Positions 12,256-22,711 of a stretch of 64,000 bases of DNA are shown piece by piece. The DNA is taken from NCBI GenBank assembly GCA_019022495.1, contig JAFEKR010000001.1, forward strand, positions 5,332,001 to 5,396,000, written 5' to 3'. A program made the translations under genes and the position numbers. The DNA is from Epichloe hybrida. Taxonomy: Eukaryota; Ascomycota; Sordariomycetes; Hypocreales; Clavicipitaceae. Below the pieces are notes generated by a model, which was not told the origin of the DNA, did no database searches, and saw nothing but the letters and a program-made list of their open reading frames with translations. Numbering within the stretch: the first letter of the stretch is position 1; every line of letters begins with the position of its first letter.

Positions 12256-12549
12256 CAATACACCCCCTGAATTATTTTACAAATCTACATGCCCCGGTTA
12301 TTCGTCCCCCGCTAACAGCTGCGATCAGCTGTACGTGCAATATAACCCCTGTATTATTTTAGAGAGCTACAAGGAAAATAAACCAGGGGGCGAACGCCAC
12401 GAAAAGATACAATATTTCAGGTGTGGACTACTAAGAATTCAAGGTCTCTATCAATCCTAGCCCCTGTCACCTTCATTTCCCTTCTGATATCTAATTGGCT
12501 TATTCACCCCTGTCATGTAGATTTGTAAAATAATTCAGGGGTTGTATTG
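12256..12549. mobile_element. TA-target (Tc1/mariner-type) MITE nested in the right arm of the outer MITE
   Basis: The 294-bp element has 35-bp terminal inverted repeats, 12256-12290 and 12515-12549, differing at one position and beginning CAATAC. The dinucleotide TA stands on both sides (12254-12255, 12550-12551) and is present once in the uninterrupted left arm of the host element. This is therefore a precise insertion with TA duplication, the signature of Tc1/mariner-type transposition. A third, 29-of-34 identical copy of the terminal motif lies inside at 12338-12371. It encodes no transposase and must have been moved in trans. Confidence 0.8.
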
Positions 12550-12577
12550 TATGCGCGTTTAGTGACCCCTGTGAAAG

Positions 12578-12985
12578 TGGCCGTGGTCATGTCCAACATC
12601 TCATCAATAGGCACACACTCTTGCAACCTGATTCGTTGAGAAGTCATGCTTTCTGATTAGATCGCGCCACCTCGGCAAGATAAGCCAACACGGAAACACG
12701 GCTTACATGAGTTGACGTGGAAAACGTGGCTGGCCTTGACGATACAATCACGAATGAGGATTTGGCCAGGATTAGTCAAAGGGTCCGAGAAGAGCTGAAG
12801 CAGAGAAGTGATAGTGACAAAATTCAGGCCTCGGTTCTGTTCCATAGAAATGTTTCCAATATATGGTCGCAATGGTTGGGGGGGCGGGGAGGGGGGGTAT
12901 CTCATTCCTAAACCTGTACTAAACGCCAATGTTATATATATCCATAATTGTTCTTCATCATGTCCGAACCACTACGCCGCTCGCT
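12578..12985. other. Short gap downstream of the Rad60-like gene
   Basis: Contains a G-rich run at about 12880-12897 and a plus-strand open fragment (12717-12911) reading ITNEDLARISQRVREELKQR, which could be a gene remnant but has no supportable start or partner exon. Confidence 0.35.
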
Positions 12986-14483
12986 TTACTTGATGTGGAC
13001 TTCAAGTGTGTCCATGTCATCGATTTCCACCTCGTCCATGGTCATGTGCTCTTCTAGCCGGTCGCCGTCGAACCAGATGCCTACGTCTTTGCCCGATGCC
13101 GTCGGTTGTTTCGTTCGAAAGCCCGTAATCAATGTTTCTACAGTAGTCTCCGGGCGCACCGTGAGTTTAACATCCTCGAGCCCTCGAGCTTTCAAAATGA
13201 CGCGAAGCTTGATCTCCCTAGCTGGCGATTCAACTGTTGCGAGTCCTGGGCTGTCGACGTCATCCGACAGTTCACCTGCCTCCCTCTTGCGTTGAAGTTC
13301 CTCTTCACGTTCCATTTCTTGGAACTGTTCTTTCGTCCACACCTCCATGTGCACTTGGGTTCTGTTGTTGCCTAGACCCTTCGTGTTGTGCCCATCCACC
13401 ACGGCTCGGCCATTGCCTTCCGGCCGAATGCCGAGATTCAGTAACGTGGACGACGCGTATACCTTCTTCCTTCTCCACGTCAAAACAATCTCGTCCGTGT
13501 CGTCTACCTCCGTCAGAATTCCTTTCTGTTTCTGCATCGCGCGCCAAGTATCCCTCACCACCCGTAGCGGTCTACTGTAAAGGTATTTCATTTGGCAGGG
13601 CTTGCTGTTGGGCACAACTGACGTGACCAGAATGTAAATCCATTCCTTGGCTGCATCACTGTTTCGGCTAGCTTCAGATAAGGCTTGATCCCGCCGCTGC
13701 TCCTCTGCTTTGCGAATGTATTCGGCGAACTCATCGTCTTCGTCCGTGGCGGCGAAACTGCTACCCGAAATCTCGACTTCGTCTTCATTCTTTCTTGGCG
13801 TAGGGGTCGGCGCATGATCGTTACTGTCGTCGTCGTCGTCCGATTCACTGAGAACAATTGGTGCGGGCGTCGAGCTGAGCATATTCGCGCTTCTTTGACT
13901 CGGGCTCCCTTGTGTGACAGCCGTGGCCGTTAGACTGAAGAATGGGGCGTGTAACACTGAGCCAGGCTCGCCGGAAGCGAAGCTGAGATTCTTTGGAGTC
14001 GAACTCAGGCGCGTACGCTTTGAAGCTGGGGGTGTGACTAATTCGCTATCCATCAGTCAGTTCTGCACAATAATCGATTGCCATGAAAGACCAAGACACC
14101 GACCTTGCTTCCTCGCTAGTACCACCATGATACACGTTAACTGGCGTCATGCTTCGAATTACCGATGGCGACACTGGGGTAGTTAAGCTTGGAGCATTGT
14201 CGTTTTCAGCATAATCCTCCGACAACCGCTTCCCAGCAGTTGCAGCGGCTTTCCTACGCTCCTCTTCCAATTTCTGTTTCTTCTTCAGTCGTCTCTCTCG
14301 ATCTGCCTCCATGATTGGCTGCATCTCCTTTGATCTGCGGAACAAATCAAGGCCATCGTCATCCTGTGCTTTGCCGTGGTTGACAGGAGCAACGAATTTA
14401 GATGCCGATCTTCGTAGGGCTGTTGGTTTGAACGGCAGTTTCTTTGCCTTGGGGGGCGCAGGCGTGGTCGGGATCTCGCTCAT
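12986..14483 (-). CDS. Rad60/Esc2-like protein with C-terminal SUMO-like domain
   Basis: Nuclear genome-stability factor of the Rad60/Esc2/NIP45 group (SUMO-like domain proteins acting with the SUMO pathway in recombination and replication-fork repair). Exons 14483-14104 and 14045-12986 with a 58-nt intron, giving 479 residues. The unspliced reading hits stops, and the acceptor at 14046-14047 restores the frame. The N-terminal half is basic and low-complexity, with a coiled-coil (DRERRLKKKQKLEEERRK). A Ser/Asp-rich acidic patch (SESDDDDD) follows, resembling a SUMO-interacting motif. A middle ubiquitin-like region (WIYILVTSVVPNSKP onward) and the C-terminal Rad60-SLD domain (IKLRVILKARG to the final MDTLEVHIK) complete it. 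It shares a roughly 310-bp divergent promoter with lsm6. Domain assignment is by recognition of the fold's sequence pattern; the orthologue name is less certain. Confidence 0.82.
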
Positions 14484-14792
14484 GTTGGGCCACGGGAAGG
14501 CATGTTAGAATGAAAGAGGATACAAGTTCAAGAGCTTTGGACCTGTGCCAGCTCGAGTGCTGCGCATCACCGACTCGGGAAGAAGTTTGCGGTGAGGATG
14601 TTTGAGCCTTCTAAAACTGTGGTGTTGATTGTTGCTCGCTTGGCAGTCGTCACGCTCAGCAGTGAGCACCACAGTGCGAATCGCCATCTTCAGCCCCACT
14701 TCTTATTTTCAGGCTCCATCCACCGGCTGGCCTCACTATTCAATTCCTCATCACCAAACGACACACACACACACACCGTCATCCAGCCCACC
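14484..14792. promoter_or_regulatory. Divergent promoter between the Rad60-like gene and lsm6
   Basis: 309 bp between opposite start codons. A perfect (AC)n microsatellite lies at about 14759-14776, within 20 bp of the lsm6 start, probably in its 5' leader. Confidence 0.5.
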
Positions 14793-15229
14793 ATGTCAAC
14801 CCAAGAAAACGGCGGCGCCTCACAAGGCGAGGGCAAAGATCCCTCCAGCTTTCTCAGCGATATCATCGGCAACCCCGTCATCGTCAAACTCAACTCAGGT
14901 GTCGTGTACAAGGGTGAGAAACAACACCTGTACCACCCGTCCATATCAACCATGAGCCTTAGCCGCGCAGGGCGATTCGCACCACATGTCAGACCCAGGG
15001 TTCATGTCAGCTAACATCTTGCGTCCATTACAGGCGAACTCCAGTCCGTGGATGGGTACATGAACATTGCACTGGAAAAGATGGAGGAATACGTGAATGG
15101 GACGAAGCGGAGGGAGTATGGAGATGCTTTCGTGCGAGGCAACAATGGTAAGTAGCTGAGGCTGTAATTGCGGCCGATGATGACTAATTTTTCCTGTGCG
15201 CAGTAATGTACATTTCGGCGGATTCGTAA
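14793..15229 (+). CDS. lsm6: U6 snRNA-associated Sm-like protein LSm6
   Basis: Subunit of the LSm2-8 ring, which binds the 3' oligo-U of U6 snRNA in the nucleus, and of LSm1-7, which promotes mRNA decapping in the cytoplasm. Three exons: 14793-14913, 15034-15147 and 15204-15229, giving 86 residues. After a short Gln/Gly-rich N-terminus come the Sm1 motif (FLSDIIGNPVIVKLNSGVVY, then GELQSVDGYMNIAL) and the Sm2 motif (FVRGNNVMYIS). The last exon is only 26 nt. All introns are GT-AG. The start at 14793 is the only ATG that gives the conserved length. Complete and ordinary. Confidence 0.95.
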
Positions 15230-16322
15230 GAGCTTTGTTCAATGAAGACTGTGATACCACTTCAAGACAGGCGTGATTTTGCCCTGGTGCGCCCCGACTC
15301 TGATTGCAAAGTCTCCCGCCGCTGCATGGACTTTCGACGACAAATTTTACAAAATAGCGACACCATTGTGCGGTCAAAATATGGAAACGCTACGAGCGTT
15401 CATCTTACATTCTGTCGATGGAATCATCTCTGTCGAAACGGTGCCGAAACTGTCAGCGCACCAGGAATTGGAAGAAACCGGTATCACGGAGTGGACGTTC
15501 TCATCGGCCTACAGCCCAGTCGTCTACCCATATATCGTAAATACATATGACAGTATCACGCAAATAAATTCATTGGCTTCGCCGACATACCTGAGCGGCG
15601 ATGAAAGCATTCGCCCGGCAATTGGCTACATTGATTATTGTGGCTAACCTATGGCTAAATCCAATATCATCTAGCACCTTCCCCCGAGAGCTTCTCCCAT
15701 CTCGGTACTGGTTTACGGTCGGGATCTCATATTGTCCCCCCCCTGGGCAGCTGGCTGCAAACCTGCCTAGCCGTCGGGCCAGTTGGATGATGTGTATTTT
15801 CGAGACAGTCTCGTACCAGTTCCACAACTCTCCCCGGTTCGCTGATCGAACTACGATGCCAGATCCCCGCGACATCAGGAGCAAAATTCGCCTTCCATAC
15901 GATCGCCAGCTTCAGATTTATCGAGCCACGTCCATCACCAGTATTAGGTGTGGTTGATTGTGTGTATTCATCATCGTTTATGTTGCTATATACATTCTAT
16001 TCCGACTACGACCATCAACACTTGACATTCAAAAGATATATACCCTGACCGAGATCGAATGGTTCAAACATTTAGACATTTGCTTCATGACAAGTCAAGT
16101 GATTTTGCTTTAGAAGTTTCGCCGGTTTCCTCGGCCGCTGGATCGTCGGTTCCGGTCCGCTTGTTGCAGAACTGGGACTTGACTTTGGGAACTCGAGGCG
16201 AGCACCAAGTGCGCCTGCTGGAAGAATCTCAAACCCAGAATTCATGCTTCGACGCTCCGTGTTGGCATAGACTTGCGCAGAACCGTAGGCACGCCCCACG
16301 AGGTAGGCTTGAGGCATGGTAT
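15230..16322. other. Convergent intergenic region
   Basis: Contains the 3' flank of lsm6 and of the membrane-protein gene on the other strand. A minus-strand open frame at 16317-16072 reads like protein (YLVGRAYGSAQVYANTERR) and lies directly downstream of the membrane-protein gene in a different frame; see that entry. Otherwise no feature was seen. Confidence 0.4.
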
Positions 16323-17014
16323 TTAAACTTGACGATGATGCCTTGTTCTGGTCCTGCTCGCAAAAGTGTTTGGTGGTGACAACGTTGGAACAGGAATCGG
16401 ACCTTGGAGGGGGGATCGATCGGTATCTAAAGGATTATTTGTCCTCAAATCTCCATCTTCTTCTTGTACGGGCCGTATAGCCGTTTCATCAACATCATCG
16501 TCGTCAGGATGGCCGATCGAGCGACAGTCGTGGTATGTGGAAGAGGGCGCCGATGAATGCGTGACAGCCGAGCTCGACGAACGTACGGGAGTCTCCATGT
16601 CGTCTTGTAAATCAGAGTATATCATTGCTCCACGGGGTAGTATATGGTTGTTATCGTCAGTTCCAAGAGTTGGCGAAGATGCCACCTGGCTAGTGTCGCA
16701 TACACCACGACTCGAGTTCCAGATGCCTTCCACTTCCTCCCCGTGTTCGATCGCACGTGCTCCAAATGGAATGCTCGTGTGGCTCAGATGACGAATGCCG
16801 CAGTAGTTCATCTCCGCTACCCTTGCGCGCCGTTCTTCGTCAATTACTTCGTGCTTCTGCATTTGCCGATTCGATAACCACAATTTGAACACGCCGATGA
16901 GGAACACAACGACAATGCTACACCCAAGAACCTTCAATATACCTTGTCAGAAACTGAACCACAAATTTTGGTCTCGACGAAGTAAGTTTGCTCACGAATG
17001 TCATTTTTTGCCAT
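16323..17014 (-). CDS. Small single-pass membrane protein, function unknown
   Basis: Two-exon model: a 19-nt first exon (17014-16996, MAKNDI), a 53-nt intron (GTGAGC...ACAAG), then 16942-16323; about 212 residues. The continuous frame has no ATG before the membrane segment, which is why the small first exon is needed. A hydrophobic segment (CSIVVVFLIGVFKLWL) near residues 12-28 is followed by a basic-acidic cytoplasmic-type tail rich in Ser, Asp and Thr. I do not recognise the family; a membrane-anchored, disordered-tail protein is all that can be said. A protein-like frame continues downstream at 16317-16072 in another phase. The true gene may therefore be about 80 residues longer through an extra intron or may carry a frameshift. 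No convincing donor was found for that. Confidence 0.5.
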
Positions 17015-17758
17015 AACTGCCACTTCACAAAAAAAGAAATCATGATGTAGGCCTCTCCATAAACTTCAAGTCAATCGCAAGCGAGTGTGTGGTTGGACCA
17101 GTTGCGGCAAATGCCATGGAGAAGGAACATGGCTCAGGCTATCTCTTTTCCGGCCTCAAGAAAAGATTGCAAAGAACGCGCAATTCAGAGTCAATGCTTG
17201 AACAGTCTGATGCGCATTCACAAAGTAGCGACTGCACAGCAAGAGCCAACCAGCAGTCCGTGGCAAGTGATATGCCGCTAAATACGAGGTTCAGTGCCAA
17301 ACGTGTTCATCGGGACGTGCACGATGGCCTGGTCCATCTAATATGGGCGAGTTTCGGAAGTAGCGAGTCTTGTCTTGCAGTGAAAGCGGTAATCATGTTG
17401 GCGGGGAAAGGCGAGGGCAAGAGTCTGGTGAATACACCCAGATGAGTTCAGTTCCACACGAAGCATCAGTCATCAGTCTGGCCGTTAAAGTGTCAATAAC
17501 TCTCGTGGCAAGCAAGTGGCAACTGTACCACACGCGCAGCCGGCTGGCACCAGGTGTCAGGACTCAGTACTGAGCGAGGCACCAGGGCAACACTGGATTT
17601 CCACGAAGTCGCTGCAGGCCTTTGTCCCGCCAGATTGTTTGTCGTTATTATCGAACTAACCATCGGCTCCTTCGACCATGCGACTCTCGACCCGGTGAAA
17701 GTCTCGTCGAGGGAATTTGACGCCTCCCTCGTGACACATCTCATCGCATCAAATCAAA

Positions 17759-18205
17759 TCACAAAGCTGCAGCACCTAAAGCAGCTCTAGTCGTCCCCGT
17801 CATTGGACCATCTTTCACCTTGCCTACATGGCTGGTCTGGGTCGAAGTGCTGGCAACGCTGGCACTGCTGCTAGACCCAAAGTTCTGACTCTGCGCCTTT
17901 GTTGAGAGTGAAGTCGGGCCTGTTGTTGCTGGGCTGGTTCCGCTGACCAGACCAGTTGTAAAAGATGCCACAATCACAAGGGTAAAGAAAGCAGAGGTTG
18001 AAGCTGGGATCGAAACGCTGGTGCTAATGGACTCTGCTTCCGGGGCAGTAGTCGTCAACTCGGGAGCTGGCGTGGCCAGGACAGTCAGACATTTGCTACA
18101 GCACTTGCAAGGAAACAGGAGGAAGAAGACGGACAGTTCATCGTGAGACGCTAAGAGGGCGCATATTGATATGATGTTCTTTTCATTTCGCGACGAAGCT
18201 AACAC
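17759..18205 (-). CDS. Ser/Thr-rich open frame, possible cell-surface protein fragment
   Basis: An open frame of up to 148 codons. From about residue 45 it is a Ser/Thr/Ala-rich stretch with a hydrophobic segment (FFTLVIVASFTTGLVSG) and ends GTTRAALGAAAL, reminiscent of the Ser/Thr-rich regions of fungal GPI or wall proteins. There is no in-frame ATG, so a real gene would need an upstream exon that I could not place, and the end lacks a typical GPI signal. Treat it as a candidate only. Confidence 0.22.
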   Translation of the reverse strand: MLASSRNEKNIISICALLASHDELSVFFLLFPCKCCSKCLTVLATPAPELTTTAPEAESISTSVSIPASTSAFFTLVIVASFTTGLVSGTSPATTGPTSLSTKAQSQNFGSSSSASVASTSTQTSHVGKVKDGPMTGTTRAALGAAAL

Positions 18206-18953
18206 TGATCAAATCTTGCATGGAACATTGAGGGGAAAGTCCCAAATGATAACCCTAGTTGCGCGTCGACAAAAATAAGAAGCCGTGGTCACAAATTGGA
18301 CTTGGTGGACTGACAATTCCCACTCGATTGACTCTCTGCGCATATTTTCAGGCACATGGAAGATAACCAAGCAACCTCTGCTTCCTCATTGATCCACCTG
18401 AAAACTTCAGCTCATCAATCCATGGATGTCATCCCAAATCGGCAATTCTCACAGGATCGTATTTGCGAGACCTTAGGGGCGATGGTATTCGCACTGTCTG
18501 ATGCGCGGTCGTCGTGCCGTGAGATACAGTGTGCAGACTGCATGATGTCAAGGTCGGTCCCTAGACTGCAGACAACTGGTTCGGTAAATTCGGTCGCGTC
18601 ATCGAGAAGATGGCCAGCCAGGTTGATGACGGACGGCAAGCGCCAGTGCCGAACGCACGATTGTGATGGCAAAAAAGTGGCTGCCCTACGGATCCGTACG
18701 ATCCGTACTAATAAGGACAAAACAAAGAAAGCACAGCACGGCTCCGCTATGACTTTAGTCGCCTGCCCCTTGTGGTCGCAACCGGCTCCGAATTTCCACT
18801 GAACCCAATGAAAACAGTCAGACAGAGAGTCAGCCGTCTTCAACTTGTGTGCCAGTCTTGTGTGCCAGTCAGCCAATTCGGCAAGTCCGTCCCGCCCGTG
18901 CATCCCCCCCACGACTTGGCTCGGCGGCCGCATTGTATGTTGTTGTTGTTGAT

Positions 18954-19009
18954 GGCAGATGGCAGATGGCAGATGGCAGATGGCAGATGGCAGATGGCAG
19001 ATGGCAGAT
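18954..19009 (+). repeat. Tandem repeat (GGCAGAT)x8
   Basis: Eight perfect copies of a 7-mer, about 235 bp upstream of the start codon at 19244, in the probable promoter of that gene. Confidence 0.95.
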
Positions 19010-19243
19010 GGCCGTGGTTTAATATTAAGAGCGGCTTCCTCGGCCTCGGTCCTAGGTTCGCGCGCAGCGCCACCCAGCTCGTTCTGACATCGTACATTGC
19101 ATTGTTCTATTCCGTGCCGTGCACTTTAGCACTCTACCGTTGGTCTCCATTGCTTACAGGTTTCTTTTCGTTCTTTGCCCTCTACTCTAGCTCATCCTTA
19201 TATTCTCGCACTTCTTTCCACCCAAACGTCTGTATTGCCCGCC

Positions 19244-20273
19244 ATGCCGATTCGAAACCCGTTCGCCCGACGATCTGGGCTGGTCGCACACGATGAGCTC
19301 CCGCAACCCGAGCACGCAAACCCTCATCCCGGCTTTGAGCGTGTTGATACCGTCGGGTCCAAGGCCTCATCATCGCTCAGCCTTCGCAGTAACAAGAGCC
19401 ATGATACTGGCGAGTACAAGATGAGTGGTGCGTGACCTGATTGATCTCTCTTGCCGCCGCACCCGCCCGCCATCTCAGCAAGCCTGCCACCGCCCGCCCC
19501 GCAGTCGCATCGCGCTCACGTTGGTGATGGGAGTTTTGCCGCAATTTCACACGTTCTGCAGTTTTGATTAACTTGATGCGCCTCAATAGTCGTCAATGAC
19601 AGTGGCGTATATCTTCCGGTATGATCATCCCCTGCCCGTTGCGCCGGCATGGAGACCTCTTTCACTAACGCTCGCCGTCGTACTTCAATAGCCTTCGCCA
19701 ACAGAAGAGAAAGGGCAGTGGCCACCGCGGAGATATCTATCGTCGAGAGCGTCGACAGACACTAGAAGCAGCTTTGGTGATATAGAGCATTTCCCCATTT
19801 CGCGCGAGTCCTTTGACTCATACCGCAGATCATTTGTACGTGCCTCTCTGATCCCACTGGATGAGACCATATTCCCTCCCTTCCCTCGTGTCTTGTCTAA
19901 GGATCGATCTAATACATGGTGATTTTTTCTTCTTTTCTTCGGCTGTTAGGATATCCAAGCGCGATCGCCAGTCGTTTCCAACGACAGCTACGGGCGCCAG
20001 AGTCTAGATTCGGCTCGGTACCCACGCCTACCAAGAACGGCCATTAATCGCAAGTTTGAACATCAACCGCCGACTGCCGAGGAAGGTTTCGAAGATGTCG
20101 GGCTGGACGATCAAAACAGCAGCCCCGGAAGCGTGTTTCTTCTCCAATTGACCGACTCGCAGGATGCATCTGGTCAGCAGACAGTTTCTCGCTTCTTGAT
20201 GCCTGGCCGCAAGAGAGGTCATAGTGGACAAGGCGCCGAGCTCAATTACATGAGCCAGTCCAGGGACAGCTGA
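19244..20273 (+). CDS. Conserved fungal protein of unknown function
   Basis: Four exons: 19244-19427, 19590-19618 (29 nt), 19692-19835 and 19950-20273, giving 226 residues. All introns are GT-AG and in phase; together they join MSVVNDSGVYLP-PSPTEEK and SYRRSF-DIQARSP, stretches with a conserved, motif-like look (FPISRESFDSYRRSF). The protein is hydrophilic, without signal peptide or membrane segment. It is rich in Ser, Arg and Pro, and largely disordered by composition. The C-terminal half has an acidic patch (EEGFEDVGLDD). I associate this type with uncharacterised proteins of Hypocreales, but I know no function. The start at 19244 is preferred over an upstream in-frame codon because the downstream reading is the conserved-looking one. 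Confidence 0.75.
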
Positions 20274-21034
20274 GAGAAGCTTGTCGTTTTTTTTTTCTTT
20301 TTTGAAGGGGGGGGGGGGCTGGGGTTCAAATGAATCCTTCTTCTTTTCGCCTTGCATATTTTGCTACACCTTCGCAGAACTATTAGAGTGTTGGGATTTC
20401 TTGTTTGTCATGAAATCACTTGGATTCAGACAAAGGCGTTTACAGTTACAGAGGCGGTGGTAATATCGTCGGATCCCGCGATAGACTTACAGAGCACTCG
20501 CTTACGGGGTTTCTCATCATGACGGAGCTATTTTTATTAACGGGAAGAGTGTATTGTATGAGTTGAGAGCACAGGCAATGGCTTCGCCCATGATGCCATG
20601 AATAATGAAACTTTGCTTCTTTGCTTCGTATTCATGATTGATGCCTACTACTCCGTACTCCCCGTGATCCGCACACTGAAATAAAAACACGGTTGAGGCA
20701 ATGACGACCTGGCGCGCCTTCCGCCTTCCGCAATATATGGGCCCCGCTTGCAATGTGTCTCGCTCCACCTGATGGCGAAACCTCCCCGGGCTCCCATCAC
20801 CTAATCAACAATTCGTATCACAGACGGACTCGAGTGAGATACATCAGACGTCTTCTCCCGCCTTCTTGAATGCGGCTGATTCTAGAGAAGCCATTCCAAG
20901 ACTCAATTCACGGCTACGAGCTGGGCTAGATCCTTCGCACGCCTCTCCTCCCCCCGCCCCCTCCACCTTGGTGCGAACAATCCCCGACTTATCGGCTTCC
21001 CATCTGCGTCAAGAGGCAAGAAGACCCTCCCACC
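20274..21034. other. Intergenic region
   Basis: 3' flank of the preceding gene and promoter of the PLP-enzyme gene. Holds T and G runs at about 20287-20320. Nothing else seen. Confidence 0.5.
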
Positions 21035-22396
21035 ATGGCATCAGCGAGCGGGGTACCGAGCGATGAGTTGGCTCGCCTTTCGCTGTCCTCGCGAACAGTC
21101 CATGCCGATGATTTCATCTCGGCTCACAGGGCGGTAGCGCCAGCTATGCATGTGAGCACGACGTTTCGATATAGTGATGATCCGGATGAGTTGCAGAGCA
21201 GTGGGGATCCGAAAAAGCTGTCGGACTGGAACAATCGTGATGTAATAAGTCTTAGTCTTCACTTTTTTTTTGGTGCTATTCTCTTCCCCTTTGAAATTTC
21301 TGAAAGCCTGCATTGGTCTTTTCTTATTCAAGGTAAGCATGCATGATATGCTATGGGCACTGACAATTTATAAGCCCACCGCACCACTCGACTCGCACGT
21401 TTACTCGCGAGACTCGAACCCGAACACGACCCGTTTGGAGGCCGTTCTCACGAGCATCCTTGGTGGTTCTTCCGTCACTTATGCATCTGGCCTGGCTGCT
21501 TTTCACGCCATGCTTGTTCGCTTGAATCCCAAGCGCATTGCTATCGGCGAGGGTTACCACGGGTGTCACGGCGTTATCCAGGTATTGTCCCGGCTCACGG
21601 GACTACAAAAGCTCCCCCTCGACTGTGACCCTGCAGAGCTGGGTCCCGGAGATGTCATCCATGTAGAAACACCACTGAATCCAACGGGCGAAGCAAGGAA
21701 TCTTCAATGCTATGCTGACAGAGCACACAAGGTTGGTGCGTATTTGACCGTTGATGCTACCTTTGCGCCGCCCCGCTCCAAGATCCCTTTGCCTTTGGCG
21801 CGGACGTCGTCATGCACAGTGGGACCAAGTATATCGGAGGACATTCCGACATGCTTTGTGGTGTGTTGACGGTTGCGCCGACTCACGACTGGGCGAAAGA
21901 ACTGCGTCAAGAAAGACTGGTGCTCGGGTCTGTCATGGGCAGTCTGGAAGGCTGGTTGGGTCTTCGGTCCTTGCGAACTCTGGAACTGCGCGTCACGAGG
22001 CAGAGCCAAACAGCCACGGCGCTGGTGGCCTGGCTCAGCGCTCAGCTGAAGGAACCATGGACAGTCGTGGGACAGCTCGTGGAGAAGCTGCACCATGCTA
22101 GTTTGCAGCCCGAGGCAGCAGAGCAAGGAAGCTGGTTGCAAAATCAAATGAAGGGAGGGTTCGGGCCTGTCTTTGCCATTGTCATGAAAGACATGGACGT
22201 GGCGAAAAGGTTGCCCAGCAAGTTGAGATTATTCCATCACGCGACGAGCTTGGGAGGAATTGAGAGCTTGATCGAATGGCGGGCCATGACGGATCCGCGC
22301 GTCGATCAGAGATTGCTGAGGGTAAGTGTTGGCGTAGAGGCCCTGGAGGATTTGAAGGCGGATGTTTCGCAGGCGTTGGGTAGTTTGAGCAAGTGA
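21035..22396 (+). CDS. Cys/Met-metabolism PLP enzyme (cystathionine gamma-synthase/beta-lyase type), with a frameshift
   Basis: PLP-dependent trans-sulfuration enzyme of methionine/cysteine metabolism. Exon 1 is 21035-21241; a 133-nt GT-AG intron joins it to exon 2 from 21375 (DPTAPLDSHVYSR). The frame runs normally through ASGLAAFHAML, GEGYHGCHGV, H-V-E-T-P-L-N-P-T-G and the cofactor-binding VDATFAPP. It then breaks at about 21767-21776 in a C-rich run. From there the rest is intact one frame over, including the PLP lysine in MHSGTKYIGGHSDM, SVMGSLEGWLG and FHHATSLGGIESLIEW. The missing piece corresponds to a single base and no intron can bridge it. Either the gene is newly broken here or one base is missing in the assembly; everything else argues for a functional enzyme. 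Whether it is synthase or lyase cannot be decided. Confidence 0.75.
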
Positions 22397-22711
22397 GAAG
22401 TTGCTGTGTTCAGATGGCTGCATTTGTCTGTGAGACTGTGAATGATTTGAATGGCAGGCTGGAGCTACAGTGACAATGTACCAACAAACGAGCCTGGCTG
22501 GGGTCGTCTGTCCCCGCCCCGCCGCTAATGAGATTTAGTTTGGCCTCGCATCTTCCTTCTCCTGATTTTGACCTTGCCGCAAGGAAGGGGGAAATGGTTA
22601 TTCGCGGCGTGGGATCTTTCAGCCTTTGTAAAATGAAATAACATCGAATCTGTCACAAATCACTCGGCATGCTTTGCACCACCAAGAGAAAAGGAACCCC
22701 GATGCTCTGAT
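22397..22711. other. Short intergenic region
   Basis: 315 bp containing the 3' flank of the PLP-enzyme gene and the promoter of the deacetylase-like gene. Nothing else seen. Confidence 0.5.

Larger units (their letters stand above)
11808..12568. mobile_element. Mutator-like MITE with 9-bp target site duplication, interrupted by a second MITE
   Basis: The outer ends are inverted copies starting GGGTCACTAAACGCGCATAC. They are flanked by the identical 9-mer CTGTGAAAG at 11799-11807 and 12569-12577, a target site duplication. If the inner element (12256-12549) and one TA are removed, the right arm (12205-12255 joined to 12552-12568) pairs with the left arm (11808-11871) over 53 perfect bases and a further 8 of 11. 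The element without its insertion is about 465 bp, AT-rich inside, and carries no open frame for a transposase, so it is non-autonomous. A 9-bp duplication and GGG ends are typical of Mutator-like elements; the superfamily is inferred from these, not from a protein. Confidence 0.8.
17015..19243. other. Intergenic region with possible fragments
   Basis: Long divergent gap. It contains the Ser/Thr-rich minus-strand frame 18205-17759 and a tandem repeat at 18954-19009 (both listed separately). Plus-strand frames at 17089-17445 and 18356-18802 have no family resemblance and are not called. Confidence 0.4.
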
